Positions 8,656 through 18,161 of a stretch of DNA of 64,000 nucleotides are shown here, one piece after another. The translations under genes and the position numbers were made by a program. The notes beneath the pieces were generated by a model. That model saw nothing but the letters and a program-made list of their open reading frames with translations. It was not told where the DNA came from and did not search any database. This stretch comes from Ravibacter sp964562455 (lineage in GTDB: Bacteria; Bacteroidota; Bacteroidia; Cytophagales; Spirosomataceae): contig CAZLTN010000002.1 in assembly GCA_964562455.1 (NCBI GenBank), forward strand, positions 94,376 through 158,375. The letters are read 5' to 3'. Numbering within the stretch: the stretch's first letter is position 1; every line of letters begins with the position of its first letter.

Positions 8656-11103
8656 TCATTCCATCCGCAAACTCTTCACCGGGTTCGCCATCGCCGCCCT
8701 TACCGCCTGCCAGCTTACCACGAGCATGGCGATCAGCAGCGCCGCCAACCCCGCCGCTGAAAACATCCACCACTGTATTTCGGTACGGTATGCAAAATCC
8801 TGCAGCCATTTGCTCATACCCCACCAGGCAAGCGGAGAGGCGATCACGATGGCAATGAATACCAACTTCAAAAAATCCCCGGAAAGCATGGCCGCTATCC
8901 CCGGCACGGTTGCCCCGAGTACCTTGCGGATGCCGATTTCCCTGGTGCGCTGCTCGGTGGTGAAAGCTGCTAATCCAAATAACCCGAGACAGGCGATCAG
9001 GATAGCCAATACCGCAAAGCAACTGAATATGGTTCCTGTGCGTTGTATCGAGGCATACATATTGGCAAAGCTTGTATCCAGGAAAGTAAAACGGATCGAC
9101 TGGCCGGGAGAAAACTCCTTCCACCGGTTGGTAATAGCCCCGACAGTTTCCTGCAGATCAGTTCCGCTTATCTTAACGGTCATCATGGTGGGGCTGTTGC
9201 CGAACACCATGCATAAACCACCTACTTCATCTTTCATTGATTCGAAATTAAAATCTTCTACCACCCCGATAACACGCATTTTCTTCCAGCCATTTGTGAT
9301 CTGAGCGCCAACCGGCTCATCCAGTCGAAGCGATTTAGCCAGGGTTTGGTTGATGATGACCGCTTCAGAGTCGGTGGCCAGCTCTCTGTCGAAATTCCGT
9401 CCTTCGCGGAGCCGGATCCCAAGTGTAGGGATATAGTCTTCATCAATTTGCCAGAACTGGCCGGGAACGGAAGTATCTTCGGTAGTTCTGCCTTCCTTCC
9501 AGAAAGAAGTCCCGTTTCTTTTCACCCCATCCATCTTGACCGGGAGGTAATCGCCTACACTTACCTGCTGTACCTGCGGGATATCGCGTAGGGCTTCTTT
9601 CAGTGTCTGTACCCGCTCCCCCAACGTATGCGTGCCCTGGATGACCATCACCTGGTCTTTATCAAAGCCGATCTTCCTGTTCAGGATAAAACGCATCTGA
9701 CTGTTGATGATCAGCGTGCCGACGATAAGGATGATAGAAGTAGCAAACTGGAATACGACCAGGCCGTTTCGCAAAACAGGGTTCCCTGCCCCGTGGCTCA
9801 AATGCCCTTTGAGCACCTGGTTCGGGCGGAACCCCTACAGGTAAACTGCCGGATAAAGCCCGGCAACAAAGCCCACACCTATTGCAGATACCGCGATGAC
9901 GGGCAATAGCCAGGCGCTGTTCCATGGAAATACCAATTGCTTACCGGCTAGCTGGTTAAAGAGCGGCAAAAACAACCAGGCCAGCATCACGCCCAATAAG
10001 ATGGATAGCGCACTGTACAGCATCGATTCGGCCAGGAACTGCGCCATCAGCCCGCTACGATACGAACCAACCACTTTCCGGAGCCCGACTTCCTTCGCCC
10101 GGCCCGCAGATCTGGCTGTCGACAGGTTGATAAAATTAATGCAGGCGATCAGGAGAATGAACCCGGCGATACCCCCGAAAAGCCATACAAAACGGATATC
10201 ACCTTTGGGATTCGCTTCATAATACTCGCGTATATCTCCCGAATGCAGGTGAATATCAGGAACGGGTTGAAGTGTCAGCTTAACCGTGCCGAACCACTCC
10301 GGAAGCTGCTGCCCTGCTGCTTTCATGGCTGGGATCCAATAGGTGTCCAGTATATGCCTGGTTATCTTGGCGCTTAGCTGATCGGGGTCTGTACCCGGCC
10401 TGACTTTTAAATAGGTAACATAATTATTGGCCATCCAATTGGCTCGCTCACCAGGTTGGGAAAGCAACCCGGATAATGAGAGAAAAAAATCATATCCATG
10501 CAAATGAGAATTGACCGGGATGTCTTCCAATACGCCTTTCACCGTATAAGGCTTGCTTTTGTCGTTGTTGAGGTAGATCACCTTGCCTACCGGATTGCCT
10601 TCCGGAAAATATTTCTTAGCCTTGGAGGCCGTCATCACCACCATATTGGGCTCCGTCAGCGCATGCTGCCGGCTGCCTTCAGCCAGGGGAAGCTGCAGCA
10701 TATCCAACAGTCCCTGGTCAGCATAGACAAAGCCTCCTTCATACAGGCTTTCGGGGCGCACATCGGTAGAAACCTGGTTACTCCCTGCTCCAAACAGCGG
10801 ACTCGGCAGCAGACGACCCGCCTCCATCACTTCCGGGAAATCGGCCTTGAGTGCTTCGGCCATAGGAGCCTGGAAGGAAAGTCCTTTTATAATGTCGCCG
10901 TGCTCAGCAGTAAATTGCCTTATTGCCCTGAAAAGCTGATCTCCGTCCGGGTAAGACTTGTCATAACTGGTTTCATGCGTGATGTACAGCCCTATCTGAA
11001 TGCAGGCCGCAACGCTGAAAGCAAAGCCTCCGATTTTAATGGCGGAATACCTTTTGTGCTTTACGAAATTACGCCAGGCGATTTTGAAATAGTTTCTGAT
11101 CAT
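8656..11103 (-). pseudogene. Duplicated MacB/FtsX ABC permease with an internal amber stop
   Basis: The frame covers 815 codons, the same length as the paralogue at 922-3369, and is intact except for TAG at 9835-9837 (codon 423). The paralogue has a serine there, in YPAVYLSGFRP; a single C-to-A change from TCG would produce the stop. The first part (422 residues, 11103-9835) holds helix 1, the first periplasmic domain and the first FtsX unit. The second part (from an internal ATG at 9816, 386 residues) holds the rest and ends NPVKSLRME. Sequence outside the stop shows no decay, so the lesion is recent, suppressed, or a sequencing error. It appears to be the only gene of its operon, since a new promoter follows at 8486-8382. 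Confidence 0.85.
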
Positions 11104-11138
11104 GTCAACCGGGTGTTAAAGGACATTATCAAAGAAGA

Positions 11139-11244
11139 AGCACAATGCATGCCAGAATCACAACACCCTTACTATCAATAACATATGATCAAAAAATGTA
11201 AAAAAACCGTACGATATCGGACAGTAAATGTCCACTTACGAACT
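11139..11244 (-). promoter_or_regulatory. Sigma-54-like promoter with tandem enhancer dyads (permease 11103)
   Basis: The minus strand reads TGGCATGCATTGTGCT from 11154 to 11139, with the canonical GG-N10-GC and a TGGCA box: the best sigma-54 match in the window. Dyads CGTACGATATCGGACA (11208-11223) and TGTCCACTTACGAACT (11229-11244) lie 21 bp apart, the nearer one 55 bp from the GG. The predicted start is near 11129, giving a leader of about 25 nt. The far dyad ends 10 bp before the next gene's stop codon. Confidence 0.75.
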
Positions 11245-11253
11245 ACAACACCG

Positions 11254-12930
11254 TCACAAAGGAGTCACCACCATCTTTTTCCTCTCCCCGGCTTTGAGGC
11301 TCAGCTCAATTCCTGCCAGGAGGTTTTCACCGGTCGCTTCCTTTATCAGGCGGCCTTTCTCATCGGAAATACGGTATTTCTTTCCCGTATCCACCGTAAA
11401 CCATTCCGGGAACTGGTTGATCCTCGGCCAGTCGAGCGGCATTTTCATCGACTCTGAGTGGCGCGCTTTGTCAAAGTATAGCTTCCCGGTCCAGCCCCCG
11501 GCCGGGGCTTCCACCACGAGACAAAGGGCTTTCCCTTTCATTTCTCCCCCCAATCTTACTCCTCCTGTAAGGGGGTATACGTAGGTCCCTTTCGATTTCC
11601 ACAAGTTGTACATAATGGTAGTCCGGGCAAAATTGCCGTCGCCGTGCCAGCCTTCGATGATACCAGAACCGATCCATCGCCGGGCATTTTCCCGATGGCT
11701 GGAATCCTGCATCGACCACATTACCCGGATCTCACTATCGATCCAGTTGGCTACGCGCTCATCCGGCATCCTGTTGTACAGGTTCAGAGCGCTCTCGATA
11801 GCGTCGGCATAGCCGTCAGCGCTGCCGGCCTCCCAATCATGGTGACGGTATTTATCCAGGTTTCCGAAGAGCCTGGTGACGGCCTCCCGGTACCGCTCCG
11901 TTCCGTCGACAAGGAAAACCGTATAATACCCGTTCAGGTTGTACCCCCAACTGTCGGACACGTTTTTGTCGAGTACCTCGTTTGTCAGGGGATTGATCGC
12001 GTTATAAAAAAGCCCGTCCCCGTTCCTTCCGTAGGTGAGTACATGGTCCAGCAACCGGTACAAGGGTTCCCGGTATGACTCTTTTTTCTGCCGGTCGGTG
12101 TAATGCAACGTGGCATATAGCTCGCAAAGGCCCGAAATCAGCTCACATCCGTGATCCCGGAGGCGCAGGTTATTCACCGATTTCAGCGGATGGCCTTCTC
12201 CCAGCAGGAAATAATTCCCGATTTTCACCGCCCAGTCCAGGTACTCCCGTTTACCGGTCATCCAGAACATGCGCGACAGCACCTGGAGCAGTTCGCCGTT
12301 CACTTCCGTTTTGGTCGTAATGGAAAATTTAGGGTCATCGGCTACTGTGATGTACCCGCCCAGGTCGTCCAGCATTTCGACCATCCGGTCCGACCAGACG
12401 CTCGGTCCCAGCCATTCGGTGAGGGGCATCAGCCCGTCTTTAGCATATTCGGCGGTGCCGAAAACGATCCTCCCCATACTGACCTCGTCATGAACGAATC
12501 CTTTTTTCGAAAATGAATATTCGTCAGGAAGCGACTTGACGCGCGAAGTGAGCTTTCTCTCATTACGGAGCATTTCCTTCATCAGTCCGTCGAACCGGTC
12601 GCGGTTTGTAAAAAAGCTCGTCAGGACCATAAACGGGTAATTGTCGGCCGCGCAGTCGTTCGCGTTCCACAGATCCGTATCCTTGTCGAGATTTCTCGGG
12701 ATCAGCTTGCTGACCGGATCGGCATACTTCAGCCAATCCTGCACGTAGCGCTCGCAGCGACGGTATCCTTCTTCCGTAAGCACTCCGTTGGCGGCAGCTT
12801 TTTCAAACTCCGTGCCCGGGAGGCTACGCCTGTGTGCAGGTTGGGCGAGCGAAACCGTCAGCGTAAGAGCCGGCACGGCAATGGTCAGGAAATAACGGAA
12901 AACTGCCGGAGGGGTCAGAAAAATGCTCAT
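11254..12930 (-). CDS. Secreted protein, possible (alpha/alpha)-barrel carbohydrate enzyme
   Basis: 558 residues with an N-terminal hydrophobic stretch (about residues 12-29, ending TVSLAQ) that looks like a signal peptide. The body is helix-rich and full of Trp, Tyr and Asp (for example ANDCAADNYPF, VSDSWGYNLNGYY, EGWHGDGNFART), as in (alpha/alpha)6-barrel glycoside hydrolases and polysaccharide lyases. The last 80 or so residues (LYFDKARHSE to the end) look like a beta-rich tail. I do not recognise a named family, and catalytic residues cannot be assigned. It sits alone between a divergent ATPase gene and a broken permease. With the CE15 esterase at 14381 it may belong to a small polysaccharide-processing set, which is only a guess from proximity. 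Confidence 0.55.
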   Translation of the reverse strand: MSIFLTPPAVFRYFLTIAVPALTLTVSLAQPAHRRSLPGTEFEKAAANGVLTEEGYRRCERYVQDWLKYADPVSKLIPRNLDKDTDLWNANDCAADNYPFMVLTSFFTNRDRFDGLMKEMLRNERKLTSRVKSLPDEYSFSKKGFVHDEVSMGRIVFGTAEYAKDGLMPLTEWLGPSVWSDRMVEMLDDLGGYITVADDPKFSITTKTEVNGELLQVLSRMFWMTGKREYLDWAVKIGNYFLLGEGHPLKSVNNLRLRDHGCELISGLCELYATLHYTDRQKKESYREPLYRLLDHVLTYGRNGDGLFYNAINPLTNEVLDKNVSDSWGYNLNGYYTVFLVDGTERYREAVTRLFGNLDKYRHHDWEAGSADGYADAIESALNLYNRMPDERVANWIDSEIRVMWSMQDSSHRENARRWIGSGIIEGWHGDGNFARTTIMYNLWKSKGTYVYPLTGGVRLGGEMKGKALCLVVEAPAGGWTGKLYFDKARHSESMKMPLDWPRINQFPEWFTVDTGKKYRISDEKGRLIKEATGENLLAGIELSLKAGERKKMVVTPL

Positions 12931-13109
12931 CAGGGGTACAGCGTTACTTAGAAAAATTCCGCAACGGTCATTACGGCGCGTCCAATTTACAAATAAAAGG
13001 GATAATGAGGTTTGGAGGAAACAGCCATAACACTGTCAATCTGCGAGCAATATGGGTACTCACAATTCTTACAGGTTTCTATATCTCCCAAGCTTTCTGT
13101 TTTAAATGT

Positions 13110-13158
13110 TTTGCATTTACTCAATGTATTGAGTAATTTTACTTAACACATTGAGTAA
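13110..13158 (+). promoter_or_regulatory. Promoter with two tandem palindromic operators (DUF4143 ATPase)
   Basis: TTTG at 13110-13113 and TAATTTTA at 13134-13141, 20 nt apart, resemble the Bacteroidota -33/-7 elements. Two palindromes cover it: TTACTCAA-TGTA-TTGAGTAA (13117-13136, perfect) and TTACTTAA-CACA-TTGAGTAA (13139-13158, one mismatch), 22 bp apart. A repressor bound here would block the promoter. The start codon follows 11 nt after the second palindrome. Confidence 0.65.
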
Positions 13159-13168
13159 ATGAATTCTT

Positions 13169-14353
13169 ATGTTTGAACGAACTTATTTACAAGGACTTAT
13201 AAATAGAGTAAGTGAGCCGAGAAGATTCATACAGGTGCTAATGGGACCGCGCCAGGTGGGAAAAACAACGCTGATAACCCAGTTAACAGAAAAGATGGAT
13301 ATCCCTCACCTGTTTGCCTCTGCCGATGCCGTTCCGGCCGCAGACAACACCTGGCTTTCCAGGCAATGGGAATCTGCACATATTTTGATGCAGCAAAAAG
13401 AATCTACCGAATTCCTGCTGGTCATTGACGAAATACAAAAAATCAGCAATTGGAGTGAAACTGTAAAGTTCCTTTGGGACACGGATACCCGTAACAAGGT
13501 AAATCTGAAGGTAATCCTTCTCGGCTCCTCCCGTCTTTTGCTCCAGCAGGGACTTACCGAATCCCTGTCCGGACGGTTTGAAACCATCTATATGGGACAT
13601 TGGTCTTTTGGAGAAATGCATGAAGCTTTTGGCTGGAATGCCGATCAGTACGCCTGGTTTGGAGGCTATCCGGGTTCTGCTTCCTTAATAGCCGATGAGG
13701 AGCGCTGGAAAAGGTACGTTTCGGAATCCCTGATCGAAACCAGCATCTCCAAAGATATCCTCATGTTGACCCGGGTAGATAAACCTGCCCTGATGAAGCG
13801 GCTTTTTGAGCTCGGCTGCATCTATTCGGGCCAGATCCTCTCCTATACCAAAATCATGGGCCAACTGCTCGATGCAGGCAACACCACTACGCTGGCCCAT
13901 TACCTTCAGCTGCTGGATACCGCCGGGCTGCTGGGCGGCATTGAGAAATTTGACAGGAAAGCTATCAGGAAACGGTCGTCCAGCCCCAAGTTCCAGGTAC
14001 ATAATACCGCGCTGATCAGCGCACAAAGCGCCGGGTATTTTAACGAGATACGGCAGAGGCCGGATTTATGGGGCAGAGTGGTAGAATCGGTTATAGGGGC
14101 GCACCTCATCAATGCATCCTATACCGAAGATTTCAATGTCCACTATTGGCGTGACGGAAAACATGAAGTGGATTTTGTCCTGGAACGTAGAGGAAAGGTG
14201 ATCGGCATCGAAGTCAAAAGTGGCAATAGCATGCCGCATTCCGGCATGCCTGAATTCCAAAAGCAAATCCGTCCCGATCGTATATTACTCGTAGGAAAAG
14301 AAGGCATTCCCTGGCAGGAGTTTCTGCGGATAAACCCGGTATCGTTGTTTTAG
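13169..14353 (+). CDS. AAA ATPase with DUF4143 C-terminal domain
   Basis: 394 residues. The N-terminal AAA_14-type domain has Walker A GPRQVGKTT (about residues 26-34) and Walker B LLVIDEIQ (about 83-90). GSSRLLLQQGLTESLSGR is the usual sensor segment. The C-terminal half is DUF4143-like, with the motif HEVDFVL followed by GIEVKSG, which resembles the active-site strands of PD-(D/E)XK folds in this family. Such ATPases are common and mobile in Bacteroidota and have no settled function. It is convergent with the esterase gene, whose stop lies 27 nt away, and is transcribed from its own palindrome-covered promoter. Confidence 0.87.
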   Translation: MFERTYLQGLINRVSEPRRFIQVLMGPRQVGKTTLITQLTEKMDIPHLFASADAVPAADNTWLSRQWESAHILMQQKESTEFLLVIDEIQKISNWSETVKFLWDTDTRNKVNLKVILLGSSRLLLQQGLTESLSGRFETIYMGHWSFGEMHEAFGWNADQYAWFGGYPGSASLIADEERWKRYVSESLIETSISKDILMLTRVDKPALMKRLFELGCIYSGQILSYTKIMGQLLDAGNTTTLAHYLQLLDTAGLLGGIEKFDRKAIRKRSSSPKFQVHNTALISAQSAGYFNEIRQRPDLWGRVVESVIGAHLINASYTEDFNVHYWRDGKHEVDFVLERRGKVIGIEVKSGNSMPHSGMPEFQKQIRPDRILLVGKEGIPWQEFLRINPVSLF

Positions 14354-14380
14354 GAGGCCAGGAAGAACGTACAGCTATCA

Positions 14381-15643
14381 TCAACGCTTTAAATGCCTGT
14401 CCGCAAAATCCAGAAACCTCGACCAGTCGTAAGCCGTTACGTCGTGCTTCCCGGCACGGATGTGATACCCTACCTGGTTCATGATAGGCTGGTGCAACCC
14501 TGGCTGCGCTGCCGTACCGAGCCCTTTAAGGCCATATAATTCGAAGGCGGGACCGGCATGATAGGCCGCCAGGAATTCGCCCTTGGGATCTGCCCACAGG
14601 TCTTCTGCCGCGCTGGCTACGTAGACTGCACGGGGTGCCATGAGCGCGATCAGCTGATGCTGGTCGATGGGACGCTTTTCTTCTTTGTCGCGGTACAGGT
14701 TGAATGCCGGGCAGAACCATGCCGGCCTGATGCTGCTTACTCGGGTGATGCTTTCTCCGAACTTACGTCTGGAAAGCGCTGCTCCCCCCTCTCCGGAATC
14801 ATTGGAAATGACGACCTTGAAGCGCGGATCCTGGGCGCCGGCCCACAAAGCAGCTTTCCCCTGACGCGAATGCCCCATAATGGCGATCCTCCCGGCATCG
14901 ATACGATCCTGGGTTTCAAGGTAGTCTACGATGCGGCTGGAGCCCCACGCCCACGCGCCTATGGCCTGCCATTCGTCGGGCTTCTCCGAATCTTCGCGGT
15001 AGCCGGAAAACAGCGATACGACGCTATGATCTTTCAGATCCGGCTTGTCCTGGAATATATCGTGGTAACACATGGTCGCCACGGCATATCCCCTGTCGAT
15101 GATTTCACCGTAGCTCCAGCGGTGGGACTGGTTGCCGCGCACCCAATCGGGGTGGCCCGGCTCTTTGACAAGACGCAGGGAAGGCGAATACAGGATCCCG
15201 CTGTCGGCCACCGTGCTGTGATTTCCTTTGTAATTGTAGCCCACAAACACCGGCGCTTTTCCTTTGACATGGTTAGGGATGTATAGCAGCAGCAGGGCCT
15301 CCATCGATTTGCTGCCGTTGGAAAAAATAAATTTCACCTGTTTCCTGGTAGCTTTCCCGTTCATATCATGAGGGTTTTCCTCCGATATTTCGTAGCGTAC
15401 GTCTATCTTATCCTGGGGCGTACGTCCGTACATCTCTGAAGCAAACAGCTCCATCAGTTCCGGACGCCTTATTTTTTCCCAGTCTTTTTTATTGGTTATT
15501 TTCTTGCCGTTACGTGTAACCAGCAGCTCCGGGAGCACGTAATCAGGAACTTTGGATTCGTCGTAATTGGTGTCGTCCTGCGCAAATGAAGGCGCAGCGA
15601 GGAGGAAAAGGGCGAAAAATGAGATAATAAGGTATGGTTTCAT
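14381..15643 (-). CDS. Glucuronoyl (4-O-methylglucuronate) methylesterase, CE15 family
   Basis: 420 residues with a signal peptide (residues 1-21, ending PSFAQ). The alpha/beta-hydrolase nucleophile motif GHSRQGK puts the catalytic serine at about 259. The NDSGEGG segment offers a glutamate near 285, at the spacing expected for CE15, and GYHIRAGKHDVT near the end supplies the histidine. CE15 enzymes cleave ester bonds between glucuronic acid on xylan and lignin alcohols, in the periplasm or outside the cell. The gene lies 67 nt downstream of a permease gene and may be the third gene of the operon starting at 20576. That would tie it to the sigma-54-like promoter there, though a promoter of its own cannot be excluded. 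Confidence 0.85.
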   Translation of the reverse strand: MKPYLIISFFALFLLAAPSFAQDDTNYDESKVPDYVLPELLVTRNGKKITNKKDWEKIRRPELMELFASEMYGRTPQDKIDVRYEISEENPHDMNGKATRKQVKFIFSNGSKSMEALLLLYIPNHVKGKAPVFVGYNYKGNHSTVADSGILYSPSLRLVKEPGHPDWVRGNQSHRWSYGEIIDRGYAVATMCYHDIFQDKPDLKDHSVVSLFSGYREDSEKPDEWQAIGAWAWGSSRIVDYLETQDRIDAGRIAIMGHSRQGKAALWAGAQDPRFKVVISNDSGEGGAALSRRKFGESITRVSSIRPAWFCPAFNLYRDKEEKRPIDQHQLIALMAPRAVYVASAAEDLWADPKGEFLAAYHAGPAFELYGLKGLGTAAQPGLHQPIMNQVGYHIRAGKHDVTAYDWSRFLDFADRHLKR

Positions 15644-15710
15644 CTTGAGACTCCTGTTGAACTCGTCTCAAAGTAATAATTTTTTGATAGAATTGCACTC
15701 CCGGCTTCAA

Positions 15711-18110
15711 TCATTCATTTCTCAGGCTCTCGACCGGGTTAGCCAGCGCCGCCCTGATCGCCTGGAAGCTGACGGTAAGCAGCGCGATCCCGGCAGCCAC
15801 CAGGCCGGCCAGGGCAAACATCCACCACCGGATATCTGTTCGGTATGCGAAATTATCCAACCAGTTGTTGCCGGCCAACCAGGCCAATGGTACTGCCACC
15901 AGCGATGCGATACCTACCAGCAGAAGAAATTGCCCGGAAAACAAAACGGTGATACTCATTACATTTGCGCCCAGCACTTTCCGTATGCCGATCTCTTTGG
16001 TACGTTGAGCCGTCGCGAAAGCAGCCAACGCAAACAGCCCCAGGCAAGCCAATACAATCGCAATAACAGAAAAGACGGAAAACAGCCCGGCCATCCGTTC
16101 TTCCTTCCGGTAAAGCGCGTTGAAATCCTCGTCCAGGAAATGATAGTCAAACGGACGATGGGCAACGCGTGCCTTCCAGGCGCTTTCCACGGCTGTAAGT
16201 GTAGAAGCTGTGTTCTCTCCTTCTATCCTGACAAACAGTTGCCTGACTTGCGTGGTGTCGAGGAATATCAGCAGGGGACCTATCGGCTCATGCAGCGATT
16301 CGAAGTTGAAATCTTTGACCACACCTACCACGGTGCCGGGCACGCCCCTGGAAATGGTCTTTCCTATTGCCTGTCCCGACGTCCAGCCCAGCTCCCTGAC
16401 TGCTTTTTCGTTCAATATATAGGACGCCTTGTAATTCGCATAGTCATTCGTTGTATCCTGCAAGGTAAAATCCGATCGGGTGAAATCCCGCCCCTCCACC
16501 AGTTCCATGCCCATGGTTTGCAGGTAATCCAGGTCCACGGGCGTGGCACTCAGGGATAGCTCCTTCAGACCGGAACCATCGTCTGCCGTAATGGCGTCGC
16601 CCCACTCGATGGACGTAGGATCCTCGTAGGCTCCCGTGACGCTCACCACATGAGGGATGGCACGAAATGCATCTTTCAGCTTGTCGTACACTGAAGTCGT
16701 TTTGCCGTCAACCGGCAAAACCAGCACCTGCGACCGGTTGTAACCCAGCTCCTTGCGCTGAATATACGAAAGCTGGTTGAGCACGATCAACGTAGCGGCC
16801 ATCAGGAAAATGGCGATAACAAACTGGAAGACAATCAATCCCTGCCTCAGTCCTCCGCCGGAATGCGACATACGCATACCCGGTTTCAGGATGCTGACCA
16901 GCTTTTTACTGCTCAGTACGATAGCGGGATATGCGCCGGAAAGCAGGCTGATGATTGCGCTCAGCAGCACGCCGGAAAGCAGCATAGGTGGTGACAGCAG
17001 GGCCCTGACCGTGAACTCTTTGCCCGTTATCGAGTTAAAAACCGGCAGCAGGGCAATGCTGACAAACACAGCCAGCACCAATGAAAGGTTGGTAATAAGC
17101 AGTGATTCCCCCAGGAACTGGTTCAGCAACTGCCTTTTCTCTGCACCCATCACCTGGCGAACGCCTATCTCAACCCTCCGGGTTGCAGACTGGGCTATTG
17201 CAAGATTGGTATAATTCCCGCAGGCGATCAATAAGATCAGTATGGCCATTATACTCAGGACATACACATAAGTCAGGTTTCCGCCGGGCTCCAATCCGGT
17301 CAGCGGCGACCGGAGGTGTACCATTTTGAGCGGCTCCAGGTGGAATGTCCAGTAATCGTTTCCATGCATGTCCATCTCACCCCGGTTGACCTCTTTCATA
17401 TAGTCCGAAACCGCTGTGGCAAGCCCCTGGATCGCCCTCGCATCCCGCAGGAGCAGATAGGTGATGTAATTCGCCGAGCTCCAGATTTCGGTTCTGGCCA
17501 TATCGAGGCTGGTAAACGAAACAATAAGGTCGTATTGAATCTGCGAATTGAGCGGTGCATCCGCTGCAACGCCCGTAATTTCATAGACGCGCTCGCCCCC
17601 GTTGAAACGAAGGGTTTTACCGACGGGGTCCGTATCACCAAAATACTTTTCTGCGGCAGTTTCGGATAGCACAACCTTCCGCGGCGCGTCAAGCACGGTA
17701 TTGGGATTACCCTTTAGCAGCGGAAATGAAAAGACGTTGAAAAAGCCGGCATCGGCATACAATATCCCGCTTTCCTCAAAGGATTCTTGTCCGGCAGATA
17801 CCGAAAGAGCGTCTTTCATTGTACGGACATAGCGCTCTACCTGCGGGAACGTTCTTTCGAACTGCGGGCCTACCCTGCTGCCGGTCTGCGCAAACCGGCT
17901 CCTGGAGCCTGAAATACTGAGATCGGATGTCACCCGTACAATCCGGTCGGCGTTGGTATGGAATTGATCGTATGTCAATTCATTCCAGATGTACAGGCCG
18001 ATGAGCAGGCAGGCCGTTAATCCGGTCGTCAGTCCTGCTATATTGACACTACTGTACAGCTTATTCTTACGAAAACCGCGCCAGGCAATTTTGAGATAGT
18101 TTTTAAACAT
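15711..18110 (-). CDS. Duplicated MacB/FtsX ABC permease
   Basis: 799 residues starting MFKNYLKIAWRGFRKNK. The first FtsX loop is atypical (RRVEIGVRQVMGAEKRQ, with ACGNYTNLAIA instead of the usual CINFxNLSTA), while the second is standard (AQRTKEIGIRKVLGAN). The C-terminus is ANPVESLRNE. It follows the permease at 18162 by 51 nt and is probably co-transcribed with it. The unusual cytoplasmic loop is where an ATPase would dock in MacB-like permeases, so the partner may contact this copy differently; that is inference. Confidence 0.9.
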   Translation of the reverse strand: MFKNYLKIAWRGFRKNKLYSSVNIAGLTTGLTACLLIGLYIWNELTYDQFHTNADRIVRVTSDLSISGSRSRFAQTGSRVGPQFERTFPQVERYVRTMKDALSVSAGQESFEESGILYADAGFFNVFSFPLLKGNPNTVLDAPRKVVLSETAAEKYFGDTDPVGKTLRFNGGERVYEITGVAADAPLNSQIQYDLIVSFTSLDMARTEIWSSANYITYLLLRDARAIQGLATAVSDYMKEVNRGEMDMHGNDYWTFHLEPLKMVHLRSPLTGLEPGGNLTYVYVLSIMAILILLIACGNYTNLAIAQSATRRVEIGVRQVMGAEKRQLLNQFLGESLLITNLSLVLAVFVSIALLPVFNSITGKEFTVRALLSPPMLLSGVLLSAIISLLSGAYPAIVLSSKKLVSILKPGMRMSHSGGGLRQGLIVFQFVIAIFLMAATLIVLNQLSYIQRKELGYNRSQVLVLPVDGKTTSVYDKLKDAFRAIPHVVSVTGAYEDPTSIEWGDAITADDGSGLKELSLSATPVDLDYLQTMGMELVEGRDFTRSDFTLQDTTNDYANYKASYILNEKAVRELGWTSGQAIGKTISRGVPGTVVGVVKDFNFESLHEPIGPLLIFLDTTQVRQLFVRIEGENTASTLTAVESAWKARVAHRPFDYHFLDEDFNALYRKEERMAGLFSVFSVIAIVLACLGLFALAAFATAQRTKEIGIRKVLGANVMSITVLFSGQFLLLVGIASLVAVPLAWLAGNNWLDNFAYRTDIRWWMFALAGLVAAGIALLTVSFQAIRAALANPVESLRNE

Positions 18111-18161
18111 GGCTTTGAGATACGGGTTTTAAGTAAAATCCGGTTGGAACGACAGTCCTCA

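Noticed and set aside
8656..9816. The 386-residue C-terminal part as an independent half-size permease
   Set aside because: It is in frame with the upstream part, separated by one stop codon, and begins in the middle of an FtsX unit.
15567..16559. 330-codon open frame opposite a permease gene
   Set aside because: The real permease frame covers it; its Gln/His/Arg-rich composition is typical of an antisense frame.
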